DNA of 64,000 bases from NCBI RefSeq assembly GCF_009811315.1, contig NZ_BLID01000014.1, forward strand, positions 1 through 64,000, read 5' to 3'. Shown here in pieces: positions 34,517 to 43,428 of this stretch (positions are counted from its first letter, which is position 1; each line of letters starts with the position of its first letter). The translations under genes and the position numbers were made by a program. The stretch is from Vibrio atypicus. Its GTDB lineage: Bacteria > Pseudomonadota > Gammaproteobacteria > Enterobacterales > Vibrionaceae. Below the pieces are notes generated by a model. That model searched no databases. It saw only the letters and a program-made list of their open reading frames with translations, and was not told the origin of the DNA.

Positions 34517-35477
34517 TACTATTTCCTTTTTTCTTTTGAATATTAAAAACATCAGAGCCAAAGCTCTTTAGCCATTTATCAAGCAACATTGAGTCGATGA
34601 CGTTGGCTGAAATCCTGTAGCTATCTTCCAATTCTTCTACGATTTGATCTTTCGCCAAAGGTGTTTCAAGGAGGTGGTACCCAGCCTGTTTTGTTATATC
34701 GAATTGAATGTGGCAGTACTCACCTTCACCAAAACCAAAGCGACCATCGGAATCGTACTTTTTCAACGAAAAACCTTCTGGCCTCTCGAAACGAAATGAT
34801 GAGACTGCGGCACTATTGATACGGTGCACAGCCAAACTTCTTTCATTGTCGAAACCTTCAAAACGACAAACCAGATACAATCTAACGCCTTGCTGTGCTA
34901 GCCCGAGTGGCATGACCGTGGCCTTTCTCGCTTGTTTATTGGTGTTGCAATAAGTAACCGTCAATAGACGATCCTCATAGAGAGCCGTACTTATGTTTTC
35001 GAGCACCACCTTATCAATGTTTGGAGCAATAAGAGGCTGGGATTCTCTTACAAGTTTTACCTTATCTTTCCACACACGATCTTTGCGGCTTTTAGGGTCA
35101 AACTCGAGGTTGTATTCCGCCTCAATAAAATGGGTTCGCAATGAACACGCCACCTCCTTTGGTAGTAAGAGCTTTAAGTGTTTTTCAGCTAACGCAAGAA
35201 GCAAGGATTCATGGGCATTGAGTGAACTGACACTCAGAGAATGGCCACCTTTTATAATACTGTAGCCATAAGGCTTTGAACGTGTATCTCTATCAATTGC
35301 AAAGTGTTCACTTAGCATCTCCAAGTTGCGCTGTATGGTGCGAATATCCCTCTTAATATCTATTGCCCTGAGCTGTTCTTGTAACTCTCCTGCTGTGATC
35401 TTTTTATGCTTCGGTATTCTTTTTAAAATTTCAAATGCAAGAGTCAGTGAATCTTGTGTTGTTCTTCTGTTCGACAA
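34497..35477 (-). CDS. WYL-domain transcriptional regulator
   Basis: 326 residues: an N-terminal winged helix-turn-helix (QDSLTLAFEILKRIPKHKKITAGELQEQLRAIDIKRDIRTIQRNLEML), then a WYL domain (VTYCNTNKQARKATVMPLGLAQQGVRLYLVCRFE and SLAVHRINSA) and a WCX-type C-terminus. WYL proteins such as BrxR and CapW repress defence operons and may be released by nucleic-acid or nucleotide ligands. First gene of the leftward block, so it probably controls the TerB-like, glycine-rich, HNH-like, cysteine-cluster and perhaps nuclease genes. Confidence 0.88.
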   Translation of the reverse strand: MSNRRTTQDSLTLAFEILKRIPKHKKITAGELQEQLRAIDIKRDIRTIQRNLEMLSEHFAIDRDTRSKPYGYSIIKGGHSLSVSSLNAHESLLLALAEKHLKLLLPKEVACSLRTHFIEAEYNLEFDPKSRKDRVWKDKVKLVRESQPLIAPNIDKVVLENISTALYEDRLLTVTYCNTNKQARKATVMPLGLAQQGVRLYLVCRFEGFDNERSLAVHRINSAAVSSFRFERPEGFSLKKYDSDGRFGFGEGEYCHIQFDITKQAGYHLLETPLAKDQIVEELEDSYRISANVIDSMLLDKWLKSFGSDVFNIQKKKGNSNVYSIP

Positions 35478-36159
35478 ACCTGGCTATTCCGATTCCATTA
35501 TGTGAGATGTGACTTTAATTCCATTTTATCGGAACAATATACTACACAACTGCAACCATATGTTCATGTGATGTGATGCACACAAACTATAATTTAGTGC
35601 TGCGACAATTTACGTCGCAGCGGTTGTATATTCAAAGAAGTTTGGATAGAACAGAGGAAAAGAGACGCCATAACTAAAGAGTCCCAAAAACAAGCATAGA
35701 AAAGCCATACTTCATCGCACGCTACCCCTACCTCATTGTCTTAATAGCTGATACCCCCACCCATTCGTTATACGTTTTTGCTCTGTTCGCACATTGCACC
35801 CATGAACCATTCACCCATACTGTCCCCATTGATATAGCTCAGATAAAGCATCGCGCCCCTTACTGGTTCATCGCATCTTTACCTTCTGTATATATCAATA
35901 TCGCGAGAGTGGGCTGCTCTTGCTGCTGAAGGCGCCACAGATGGGCGCAGGACAGCTTAAATAACCTAACCAAATTCAGGCGCCTGTTAGGTGAGGCGCA
36001 GGCCAATGCCAACGTTCTGTGTATGTATGCAAGCATCATCACTCGGTTTGTTGGAATTAATTGGGAGTATCACCTTAGCCTTTAACTTAAATCTTAAAGG
36101 TTGAGTTTGACTACACAAACTCACAAGCCAGTTTGTAGCACGAGCTCTGTAAGGGGCTC
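35478..36159. other. Intergenic region between the WYL block and transfer genes
   Basis: About 680 bp without a convincing gene. It must contain the leftward WYL promoter. A perfect hairpin GCTGCGAC / GTCGCAGC (35599-35606, 35614-35621; 7-nt loop AATTTAC) has no T-run, so it looks more like a protein-binding or structural site than a terminator. A shorter one, CAAACT / AGTTTG, lies near 36116-36135. Nothing resembling an origin with iterons is seen. Confidence 0.5.
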
Positions 36160-36195
36160 CATTGTTGTGTCGATTTAAGAGTCCACACAACAATG
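36160..36195 (+). promoter_or_regulatory. 11-bp perfect inverted repeat before the transfer operon
   Basis: CATTGTTGTGT and ACACAACAATG flank a 14-nt loop, ending 19 bp before the ATG at 36215. It could be an RNA hairpin in the leader or an operator for a transfer regulator. Confidence 0.5.
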
Positions 36196-36214
36196 TCCTA
36201 CTAAAGGAGTGCCT

Positions 36215-36592
36215 ATGATTATCGTCTATGGATATTACAAAGACGACCCCACGGAACTGATTGGCAAAACGCTTGACCAACAAGGCTCTTTCATTGCTGC
36301 CAAACCTATTGGACGCATTAATGATAAGTTAACCTTTGCCGCGCTTGTTGATAGCTCGAAGCCAATCTCCTTTCCAGTCATTCTGTCCCACTGCGTCCTT
36401 GTAAAAGAGCAAACATATACTCATAAACCTTACAAATCCCATCTCGTCAATACGTCAGTGATGGGTGCCAAGCAGCGTAAAACCTATTGCAAAAAGCTCA
36501 AAAAGAGACAGCCCCTCGGCATATCAAATTGGAAACTGCACATCAGTCGTAACCGAGGGCTCAAGTGGATACGTGATCATTTAGCTGCTTAA
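36215..36592 (+). CDS. Hypothetical protein upstream of the pilin gene
   Basis: 125 residues from the ATG at 36215, with AAAGGAG five bases upstream (a GTG at 36209 is less likely). MIIVYGYYKDDPTELIGKTLDQQGSF then a C-terminal basic half (GAKQRKTYCKKLKKRQPL, SRNRGLKWIRDHL). No family recognised and no signal peptide. First gene of the transfer region, 84 bp before traA; the basic tail would fit a nucleic-acid-binding or regulatory role, but this is a guess. Confidence 0.5.
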   Translation: MIIVYGYYKDDPTELIGKTLDQQGSFIAAKPIGRINDKLTFAALVDSSKPISFPVILSHCVLVKEQTYTHKPYKSHLVNTSVMGAKQRKTYCKKLKKRQPLGISNWKLHISRNRGLKWIRDHLAA

Positions 36593-36676
36593 TCTCTCAC
36601 TTGTTAACTCCTAAAAAGACTCTACGTCATCCAGCGTGAGTCTTCTTTATTTTCAACTCAAATAAGGAAGCTATTT

Positions 36677-36973
36677 ATGCCTCTTACTAGTCAAAAACAT
36701 ACCTACCACCTTCTTTTTCTATTGCTCGCCACCTTATTACTACTCTGCTTCACCGCCCCATCCTTTGCCACTGACTTGTTTGCCGGTGGTAAAGCCACCA
36801 TCAAATCAACCGCAGGTGACGATTCAGCGGCAGAAATGGCCATGCTCACCGCTGGTGCACTCGGCGCTGCGGTTCTTGGTTTCACAACACGTAACTGGTT
36901 CGCTGCCATTGGCGGTTTTGCTGGCGGTATGATTTTCTGGGAAGTCATTAAGCCACTGGTTGGTTTAGCGTAG
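36677..36973 (+). CDS. traA: F-type pilin precursor TraA
   Basis: 98 residues. A long leader (about 31 residues, hydrophobic, ending SFA) is followed by a mature part DLFAGGKATIKSTAGDDSAAE and two hydrophobic segments (AMLTAGALGAAVLGF, WFAAIGGFAGGMIFWEVI), ending PLVGLA. The pattern parallels F pilin (DLMASGNTTVKATFGKDSS and two helices). It is inserted in the inner membrane and polymerised into the conjugative pilus. First structural gene in the standard F order. Confidence 0.88.
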   Translation: MPLTSQKHTYHLLFLLLATLLLLCFTAPSFATDLFAGGKATIKSTAGDDSAAEMAMLTAGALGAAVLGFTTRNWFAAIGGFAGGMIFWEVIKPLVGLA

Positions 36974-36990
36974 TGCGAAGGCGGTGATGT

Positions 36991-37293
36991 ATGGAAAACC
37001 CACACCTTTTTTTCTCCATCCCCAAGTATCTGAGTAAAGGAAAGCGCATATCAGGTTTACCTCGAGACGAAGTTTTGCCCGGGCTTATTCTCTTTGTACT
37101 CTTCTTCTTAGCCGGTAAGTATTTGATAGGCCTTATCCTTGCCGCCATTTGGTTTATGGGGCTTCGCTATATCAAAGTTCAGTACGGTGAAAACATCATC
37201 GCCTTAACCCTCTACTGGTGGGGGAACACCTCACTCAATCACCGTGTCTTCAAACACACACCCGCAGCGCAAAAGCGTTACTGGCTCTCTTAA
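36991..37293 (+). CDS. traL: Type IV secretion protein TraL
   Basis: 100 residues. A short N-terminal region (IPKYLSKGKRISGLPRDEVLP) and two hydrophobic segments (GLILFVLFFLAGKYLIGLILAAIWFMG) give the VirB3-like layout of TraL, an inner-membrane assembly protein of the pilus. Directly between traA and traE, 17 and 12 bp spacing. Confidence 0.88.
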   Translation: MENPHLFFSIPKYLSKGKRISGLPRDEVLPGLILFVLFFLAGKYLIGLILAAIWFMGLRYIKVQYGENIIALTLYWWGNTSLNHRVFKHTPAAQKRYWLS

Positions 37294-37305
37294 GAGGGAC
37301 AATCC

Positions 37306-37875
37306 ATGGATAACCAACACCAAGGTAACTTACTTGCATTGAGTAAGTTACTGAACTTTCTTCTCGTCTTTGGGTTTGCGGCATCGATGCTCGTGAACGT
37401 GGCCTTAGGTCTTAGTTTGGCCAAAACTTCATCTGAAAAGAGTCGAACTCTCGTTCCCCCTAAGATTTCACAAGCGTTTACGGTTTCAGATACGGCCATT
37501 GATGCGCCTTACCTTCTGCTTATGGGGGAATTCTTTTTAAAGCTCAAGCTCAACGTGACGCCTGCAAATGTTGTTAGACAATACGGCCTCTTGCTTGAGT
37601 ACGTACCAGCAGATAACTGGTCAACGATTCAACCGGTATTATTCCAGGATGCCGAGCACCTTAAAAAGTACAACACAACCAGTCGCTTTGACGCCCTGCC
37701 AGGGCGAACCGAAATTTCGATTAAAAATAAGCAGTTCAAACAGACAGGTCACCTTATCAAAACCGTCGGTGACCGCACACTGCCTTCAGAGCTTGTAACC
37801 TACACGGTTCAAATGGATTACAGCAACGGCGTGATTGAGCTTATTAGTATCCAAAAACAAGGAGCAAAAGAATGA
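37306..37875 (+). CDS. traE: Type IV secretion protein TraE
   Basis: 189 residues. One N-terminal transmembrane helix (LLNFLLVFGFAASMLVNVALGLSLA) then a periplasmic domain, as in TraE/VirB5-VirB8-like F-type proteins. Needed for pilus assembly in the inner membrane. Its stop overlaps traK by 4 nt. Confidence 0.88.
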   Translation: MDNQHQGNLLALSKLLNFLLVFGFAASMLVNVALGLSLAKTSSEKSRTLVPPKISQAFTVSDTAIDAPYLLLMGEFFLKLKLNVTPANVVRQYGLLLEYVPADNWSTIQPVLFQDAEHLKKYNTTSRFDALPGRTEISIKNKQFKQTGHLIKTVGDRTLPSELVTYTVQMDYSNGVIELISIQKQGAKE

Positions 37876-38615
37876 AACCCTTATCATGGCTGATGAGCAT
37901 GCTTATCGCCACTCTGAGCCCTTTCGCGTTAGCAAGTAATGTCCAAAAAGCCATGTTTCCCTTTGCAGACGGCGACACCATTCCCATAAGTTTATCGTCT
38001 GTGAACATTAACCGTCTCGTGGTCGAAGATGACAAAATTCTTAACGTCACTTGCCCTCACAGTTTTTGCACCACTAACGGTATACAAAAAGATAAAACAG
38101 GCTCAGTGTCCTTAAAGCTGAATGTCGCGCTCCCTTTTACCGCCCACGTTCTCACTCAAAAAGGGCGTCTTTTCGCGCTATTTATTACCCCAAAAGCCAC
38201 ACCAGGCATCATCACTGCATTTACCCCAATTGACCGACATCTATCTCAACCTTCCGTGTTTGAGCGCGGCTTTGATTACCCTTCGGCCATCGCTAACTTC
38301 ACCAAAGCCATGATGACATGGAAAGAAAATAGCACCCCGATTTCAGGATTTAGCCTTCATCTGGTAGACCCAAACACCTTACCGAAAAAAGACTCCTTAC
38401 TGCTCATCACCCCACAAACCGTGTTCGTGGGCAGCGATTATTCGGGCATCATTTACGAGGTGAAGAACAAATCCAGTGACACCGTCACGCTCACGACTAC
38501 ACAGTTCTACAGTTATGCCGCTCGAAGTGCGGCGCTGGACAAATTTGAGCTCGGCCCAAATCAAACCACACACTTATACGTGGTGACAGGAGGAGGAGTA
38601 AATCATGCTCGATAA
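37872..38615 (+). CDS. traK: Type IV secretion protein TraK
   Basis: 247 residues with a signal peptide (PLSWLMSMLIATLSPFALA-S). The N-terminal half (FPFADGDTIPISLSSVNINRLVVEDDKI) is the VirB9-like secretin-type domain of TraK. It forms the outer-membrane core with TraV and TraB. Overlaps traB by 11 nt. Confidence 0.88.
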   Translation: MKPLSWLMSMLIATLSPFALASNVQKAMFPFADGDTIPISLSSVNINRLVVEDDKILNVTCPHSFCTTNGIQKDKTGSVSLKLNVALPFTAHVLTQKGRLFALFITPKATPGIITAFTPIDRHLSQPSVFERGFDYPSAIANFTKAMMTWKENSTPISGFSLHLVDPNTLPKKDSLLLITPQTVFVGSDYSGIIYEVKNKSSDTVTLTTTQFYSYAARSAALDKFELGPNQTTHLYVVTGGGVNHAR

Positions 38616-40086
38616 CTGGAGAAAACGCCTATTTAGTGACACTGATGGCGACTTTGAGCAAGGTGGCGAGATTAATCAGCGCACCACATCGAGAAACAAC
38701 ACCGTCACCATTATGGCCGTCTCTGCCCTTCTTTTTGCCGCTTTTGGACTGTATCAATACACGAGACCAGCAGACCCGTTACAAGAAGAAACCCTCCAAG
38801 AGCCTATCGAATTTGGTGCCATCATAGAACAAGATTTTATCGAAAAAGACAACCAATCAGCGCTCACACTACAACAAAACACGCTCTCTAGTCTCAAAAA
38901 GCAAATCGCAAATTTGACCAATTCGATGCGCACTCATAAAGAAGAGACTGAGCGTAGAATTGAGCAAGCAAAAGAAAAGACCGCTCGCTTAGTCGAAGAG
39001 CAAGTACGTGAAGAGTTTCGAAGTAAAGAAGCGCAGCTTCAAGCCCGTATTGATGAACTCGAACAAAGCACTTCGGAGCTCGTCAATACCGAGCCATACA
39101 GTACCATCCATACGCAAGGAGCAATTAACAGCTCAGAAACGTTTGGGCAGCACAAGCTTCCGCCTAGACCCATCGTATCAAGCAACGACAACCCCGACAT
39201 CGCGCAGATGCAATATCAGCCCTCAGAGCAAATCCCTTTCAATCGCAACGAGTTTGATAGTTTTGATTTCTTTTGGGAAAGCGATGAAACAACCTATCAC
39301 CGCACCACCGAGAACTATGTACCAACAGGAACCTTTGTCACCGCAATAGTGACAGGAGGCGCTGACACCAATGCCGGAGTACTTGGCCAAGGAGATACGA
39401 CTCCTATGGTCTTTCAAACCATTCATGAGGGAATCTTGCCTAATGGGGAAAAATCCAAACTCAACAACTGCACGATTACCGGCTCATCCTACGGTGAGAT
39501 CTCGTCAAGTCGCGGTATTGTCCGTACCAACCGCCTCAGTTGCATTCAAGATGAAGGACGTATCCTAGACGTCGCCATCAAAGGAACCGCGTTCAACTTT
39601 GGCCGCAACGGCATACGGGGAACTACCATATTAAAAAATGGTGAGATTGTTCAAATGGCGGGGATTGCTGGCATTTTAACGAGTGTAGGTGAAACGGGTA
39701 AAGCGCTCTCACAAACCACTGCTACCTCAGCATTAGGCACAACCTCAAGCATCAACAGCCAAGACGCGGCATTAAACTTGCTCGGCAATGCCACCTCCAC
39801 GGTAGGGGATAAACTCTCCGATTACTACATTGGACTTGCAGAGCTCTACCACCCCATCGTAGAAATCAACCCTGGCGCCATTGTTAACATTGTCTTTTTA
39901 GAGGGATTCCCGCTTGACCCTCTTATGGCCGAGGAGTACGAACGCCAGCAATTGGTAGAGCAAAACATGTCGAGTCAATCAAATCAAATCCTCGATGTGA
40001 TCACCAATAGCCCTCTTAATCCACTGGCGAAAGAGTTAACCACGCAAGGCATTGACGTTCCCCCAACGCCATTTGGCCGCAAATAA
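38605..40086 (+). CDS. traB: Type IV secretion protein TraB (VirB10-like)
   Basis: 493 residues: cytoplasmic start, one transmembrane helix (TIMAVSALLFAAFGLYQYT near 35-52), a coiled coil (about 90-150, SLKKQIANLTNSMRTHKEETERRIEQAKEK), a flexible linker, and a VirB10-type C-terminal domain (YVPTGTFVTAIVTGGADTNAG ... ILPNGEKSKLNNCTITGSSYGE). It spans both membranes and links the core complex to the ATPases. Confidence 0.92.
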   Translation: MLDNWRKRLFSDTDGDFEQGGEINQRTTSRNNTVTIMAVSALLFAAFGLYQYTRPADPLQEETLQEPIEFGAIIEQDFIEKDNQSALTLQQNTLSSLKKQIANLTNSMRTHKEETERRIEQAKEKTARLVEEQVREEFRSKEAQLQARIDELEQSTSELVNTEPYSTIHTQGAINSSETFGQHKLPPRPIVSSNDNPDIAQMQYQPSEQIPFNRNEFDSFDFFWESDETTYHRTTENYVPTGTFVTAIVTGGADTNAGVLGQGDTTPMVFQTIHEGILPNGEKSKLNNCTITGSSYGEISSSRGIVRTNRLSCIQDEGRILDVAIKGTAFNFGRNGIRGTTILKNGEIVQMAGIAGILTSVGETGKALSQTTATSALGTTSSINSQDAALNLLGNATSTVGDKLSDYYIGLAELYHPIVEINPGAIVNIVFLEGFPLDPLMAEEYERQQLVEQNMSSQSNQILDVITNSPLNPLAKELTTQGIDVPPTPFGRK

Positions 40087-40098
40087 AGGAATAGGAAT

Positions 40099-40485
40099 AT
40101 GTTAAAACTGTCATCAATATTCTTTGCTGCGCTGCTCTTAACGGGTTGCGCGGCAGGTCTTGGCGAAGATTATAGCTGCACAAAAGTTGGCGGCGTACCA
40201 GGTTGTACCAACATGGACGACGTCCGGCGAAATATCGCTCTCTACGCCGCTTCAGGAAACCAAACGTCGGTTGAGCAAGCTCACCGCGTACCCACAGACT
40301 TTATGACCTTACCGAGACGTACACGACAAGGTGAGCCGACCCGCACCGACGATGTAGTGAAAAAGGTCACCGTCTTCCCTTTTATTGATAAAAGCGGTCA
40401 TTACGTAGATACCACCGATATCTACATCATCCTCGATGACAGCCGTTGGACAGGTCGCCCAGTACGCACCATTTGGAAGGACTGA
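40099..40485 (+). CDS. traV: Type IV secretion lipoprotein TraV
   Basis: 128 residues. Lipobox LTGCAAG near residue 18 after a hydrophobic leader, a short cysteine-containing segment (DYSCTKVGGVPGCTNMDDV) characteristic of TraV, and a conserved end RTIWKD. It is the outer-membrane lipoprotein (VirB7-like) of the core complex. Separated from traC by 2 bp. Confidence 0.9.
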   Translation: MLKLSSIFFAALLLTGCAAGLGEDYSCTKVGGVPGCTNMDDVRRNIALYAASGNQTSVEQAHRVPTDFMTLPRRTRQGEPTRTDDVVKKVTVFPFIDKSGHYVDTTDIYIILDDSRWTGRPVRTIWKD

Positions 40486-40487
40486 CT

Positions 40488-43082
40488 ATGTTCATGAATT
40501 TCTTTTCAAAGCCCAAACCAGGTACGTTAGGGGCGTTTTATCAAGACGTCAAAAAGCATCAAAATCACTTCCATCATGAGCTCCCTTATCGGACCTTCGA
40601 CAATGACACCAAGATTTTCCTCAATCAAGCATCCCATGGTATTGGTTTTAAACTCAACGTCTTAGGCGGCGCTAACGATGAGCTCATTCACTCTCTCAAT
40701 AAATTAGTGTGTGAGTTTCCGCAAGGGGATAAATGGGATTACCAACTGTCGCTGTTTGGCCACAACAAAGTGGCGCATTACATTGAAGCCAATCAGGCGC
40801 TCATGAGTAAGCGTGGGGGTATTTGTGAAACCCTCGCCGTTAAGGAGGCGCAATACGCGCAACTTGCCGCCACACAAGGATTTTTCCACAAACAACGACA
40901 TCATTTTGATCTGCGTGACTATGAAGCGTACTTCTTTGTCTCCACCACAACCAAAGACGACGAAGCGCTGTGCGACTTACGCGCAACCATTGAAACGGCC
41001 TTCAGCCAACTTGGTATTGACACTCAAAGACTCACCCCAGAGGGACTGATCACCTTTACTGGCGACTTATTAAACTTTGATTCGATGCAAGATCGTCCTA
41101 TCGAGCGCACCTACAACCGCTATGATCCCATTAATCAACAGGTGATGTCGAGCGATACCGAGCTGCTTATTCGTCGTGATCATGTTGCCACTCGTCATAC
41201 CAATCATTTTGGCTCTGAAACAAAAGGCCGCACCGTCTGTATGGGACTGGCTCGAACCCCAAGCGACTTTCGACTCTACGCGTTACCTGAGTGCTTTGCA
41301 TCAATCCGCAATATCGCCCGGCATGTCACGTGTCCTCACGTCCTGACTTTAAACTTTCGACAAGAAGTGACGGGAAACTTTGAGCATGACAATAACCGCA
41401 AGATCTCAGATCTCACCAAAACAGTTGGATCGTCGCTGTCCATGATCATGCCAACGGCCAAAGATGAACTGGAAGAGCGGAAAGGATTGCAAAAAGGGCT
41501 CAGCGACAAAGAGTTTACCATTAGCTCAATGGTGCTCAATTTAACCCTGTTTACCAATCAAGCCCATCAGCGTCGTGACGTTCAGGCCGCCAAAGAAGCA
41601 TTTTCGGCAACAGGCCTTGATATCCGCCCTCAAATCATGCTGCAAACACAAAGCCTATTGACGGCTCTGCCCTTTACCATGAGCGAAGGGTTATGGCGAG
41701 ATTGTGGTGTCGCAGGCAAAGTACGCTCGATGAAAAGCTCTAATTTCGTCAACTTCTTTCCTATTGTGTTGGATGTCAAACGCATGACTGGAGGCTTGTT
41801 GCTACCAACCATGCGAGGCCAACTTTCGTTTTTTGACCCCTTCAACTGTGGTAGTGACAATAAGAATATCGCGTTAACAGGCGGATCGGGCGCAGGTAAG
41901 AGCTTCTTCGTGCAAAGCATGGCTAAGTCGGTTTATGCGTATGGGGGTAAATGTTGGATACTAGACAAGGGTGCCAGTTACAAAAAGCTCACGCTTATGC
42001 TCGGTGGCTCCTACCTCGATCACCGAAACATCTACCTCAATCCATTCACGCACCTTGGTAAAGTGATGGACAGCGCATCACGCGCCAAAGAAACCCTGCA
42101 ATTTGTCAACGACGATGGACAACATGAAAACGTCGATCCCATCAAAGAAGCACTCAGTAACATTACCGCGCTGTTTGCCACTATCGCTTCGCCTTATCAA
42201 GAGCTAGAAAGCTACCAAATGGCGGTACTTGGCGATGCCATCATTCGCGCCTGGGAGCGAAAACACACCAAAACCTTGGTGGACGATGTTCAAACGGCCT
42301 TGTTCGAACTGTCAAAAGAGTACAATGACGATCGTCGTATCCACGATATTGCTGTCCAGTTGAATAAATATTGCAGCAACGGCATTTACGGCGACACCTT
42401 CAATAAACCGTCGATGCTCGATCCAAACATCGACATCACCACTTTAGAGCTCGATGGCTTCAATGAAGACGTTCTGCGTCCGGTCATTTTTGCTCTAATT
42501 GTCTCTATCAACCAACAAATGTACCTGTCTGGCTCTCGCTCGACGCCTAAGATGTGCATCATTGAAGAAGCTTGGAGCTTAATGAGTGGCGCTAACGCTC
42601 AGACTCGAACCTTTATTAATACCGGTTATCGCACCGCGCGTAAGTTCGGCGGCTCATTTTGCACCGTTACACAAGGCATTATTGATTTCTTCGCGAATGA
42701 AGAAGCGCGGGCAAGCTACGACAACAGCGATATTCATATGGTACTTCGACAAGGTGACGGCTTCGATAAGTTCTTAACCGACAATCCTAAAGCGTTCAGT
42801 GAGATAGAAGAGCGTATCATTAAAAGCTTTCCGCGAGCCAGTGACGCAGGTTACAGCTGTGTTCGCATCAAAGCCGGGGGGCACATCTCGTACCACCGCA
42901 TGTTCTCCGACCCTTTTTCCCGCGCCTGTTTAAGCACAGAACCTCATGAATTTGAGTTCTGTGAAAACCTGATGAACAAAGGCATGCCACTCATGGAGGC
43001 CATTAACGCCACTGCAGAACATTTTTACGGTAAGGAAATTGCTGAATTTGAACACGCGCTCAAAGCTAAGGAGGCCGCATGA
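40488..43082 (+). CDS. traC: Type IV secretion ATPase TraC (VirB4-like)
   Basis: 864 residues from the ATG at 40488 (MFMNFFSKPKPGTLGAFYQ). The longer frame from 40446 lies inside traV and is rejected. Walker A GGSGAGKSFF near residue 465, a TraG-like P-loop domain with IIEEAWSLM (Walker B) near 690. It powers pilus assembly from the cytoplasmic face. Ends with a 4-nt overlap with trbI. Confidence 0.94.
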   Translation: MFMNFFSKPKPGTLGAFYQDVKKHQNHFHHELPYRTFDNDTKIFLNQASHGIGFKLNVLGGANDELIHSLNKLVCEFPQGDKWDYQLSLFGHNKVAHYIEANQALMSKRGGICETLAVKEAQYAQLAATQGFFHKQRHHFDLRDYEAYFFVSTTTKDDEALCDLRATIETAFSQLGIDTQRLTPEGLITFTGDLLNFDSMQDRPIERTYNRYDPINQQVMSSDTELLIRRDHVATRHTNHFGSETKGRTVCMGLARTPSDFRLYALPECFASIRNIARHVTCPHVLTLNFRQEVTGNFEHDNNRKISDLTKTVGSSLSMIMPTAKDELEERKGLQKGLSDKEFTISSMVLNLTLFTNQAHQRRDVQAAKEAFSATGLDIRPQIMLQTQSLLTALPFTMSEGLWRDCGVAGKVRSMKSSNFVNFFPIVLDVKRMTGGLLLPTMRGQLSFFDPFNCGSDNKNIALTGGSGAGKSFFVQSMAKSVYAYGGKCWILDKGASYKKLTLMLGGSYLDHRNIYLNPFTHLGKVMDSASRAKETLQFVNDDGQHENVDPIKEALSNITALFATIASPYQELESYQMAVLGDAIIRAWERKHTKTLVDDVQTALFELSKEYNDDRRIHDIAVQLNKYCSNGIYGDTFNKPSMLDPNIDITTLELDGFNEDVLRPVIFALIVSINQQMYLSGSRSTPKMCIIEEAWSLMSGANAQTRTFINTGYRTARKFGGSFCTVTQGIIDFFANEEARASYDNSDIHMVLRQGDGFDKFLTDNPKAFSEIEERIIKSFPRASDAGYSCVRIKAGGHISYHRMFSDPFSRACLSTEPHEFEFCENLMNKGMPLMEAINATAEHFYGKEIAEFEHALKAKEAA

Positions 43083-43426
43083 AGCATTCATTATCCATAA
43101 CTGCGATGGTGTTGAGTATCAGCGCTCTTTCGACGCTAGTAACGCATACTGTTATCGAGCCTTCTCCCCCCCCAACCTTTGTCAGTGTTGACGTGAAAAG
43201 CACCCTCAATGCCTACCATCAGGAGCTCATAAAAAAAGAGATGAGCCTTGAAGAGCAAACCAAGCGCTTAACGCTGTTTGCCGACATTATGCACGAAGAA
43301 ATCGACGCGTATAACGCACAGCACAACACCATTGCGTTAGTCAGTGCGGCTGTCGTGGGTGGGGCCGTGGATATCACCCCTCAAATCCAACGGTCAATCA
43401 TCTCCCGCTATCAAGACAAGGAGTGA
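43079..43426 (+). CDS. trbI: Type-F transfer protein TrbI
   Basis: 115 residues: a signal-anchor at the N-terminus (SLSITAMVLSISALSTLVTHTV), then a helical region and the end VSAAVVGGAVDITPQIQRSIISR, which matches the VVSGARDITPEIQ pattern of F TrbI. An inner-membrane protein that influences pilus outgrowth. Overlaps the traW ribosome-site region. Confidence 0.82.
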   Translation: MKHSLSITAMVLSISALSTLVTHTVIEPSPPPTFVSVDVKSTLNAYHQELIKKEMSLEEQTKRLTLFADIMHEEIDAYNAQHNTIALVSAAVVGGAVDITPQIQRSIISRYQDKE

Positions 43427-43428
43427 CT

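Noticed and set aside
35599..35621. GCTGCGAC / GTCGCAGC hairpin as a terminator
   Set aside because: No T-run on either side and no gene ending nearby in the right direction; kept only as a note in the intergenic region.
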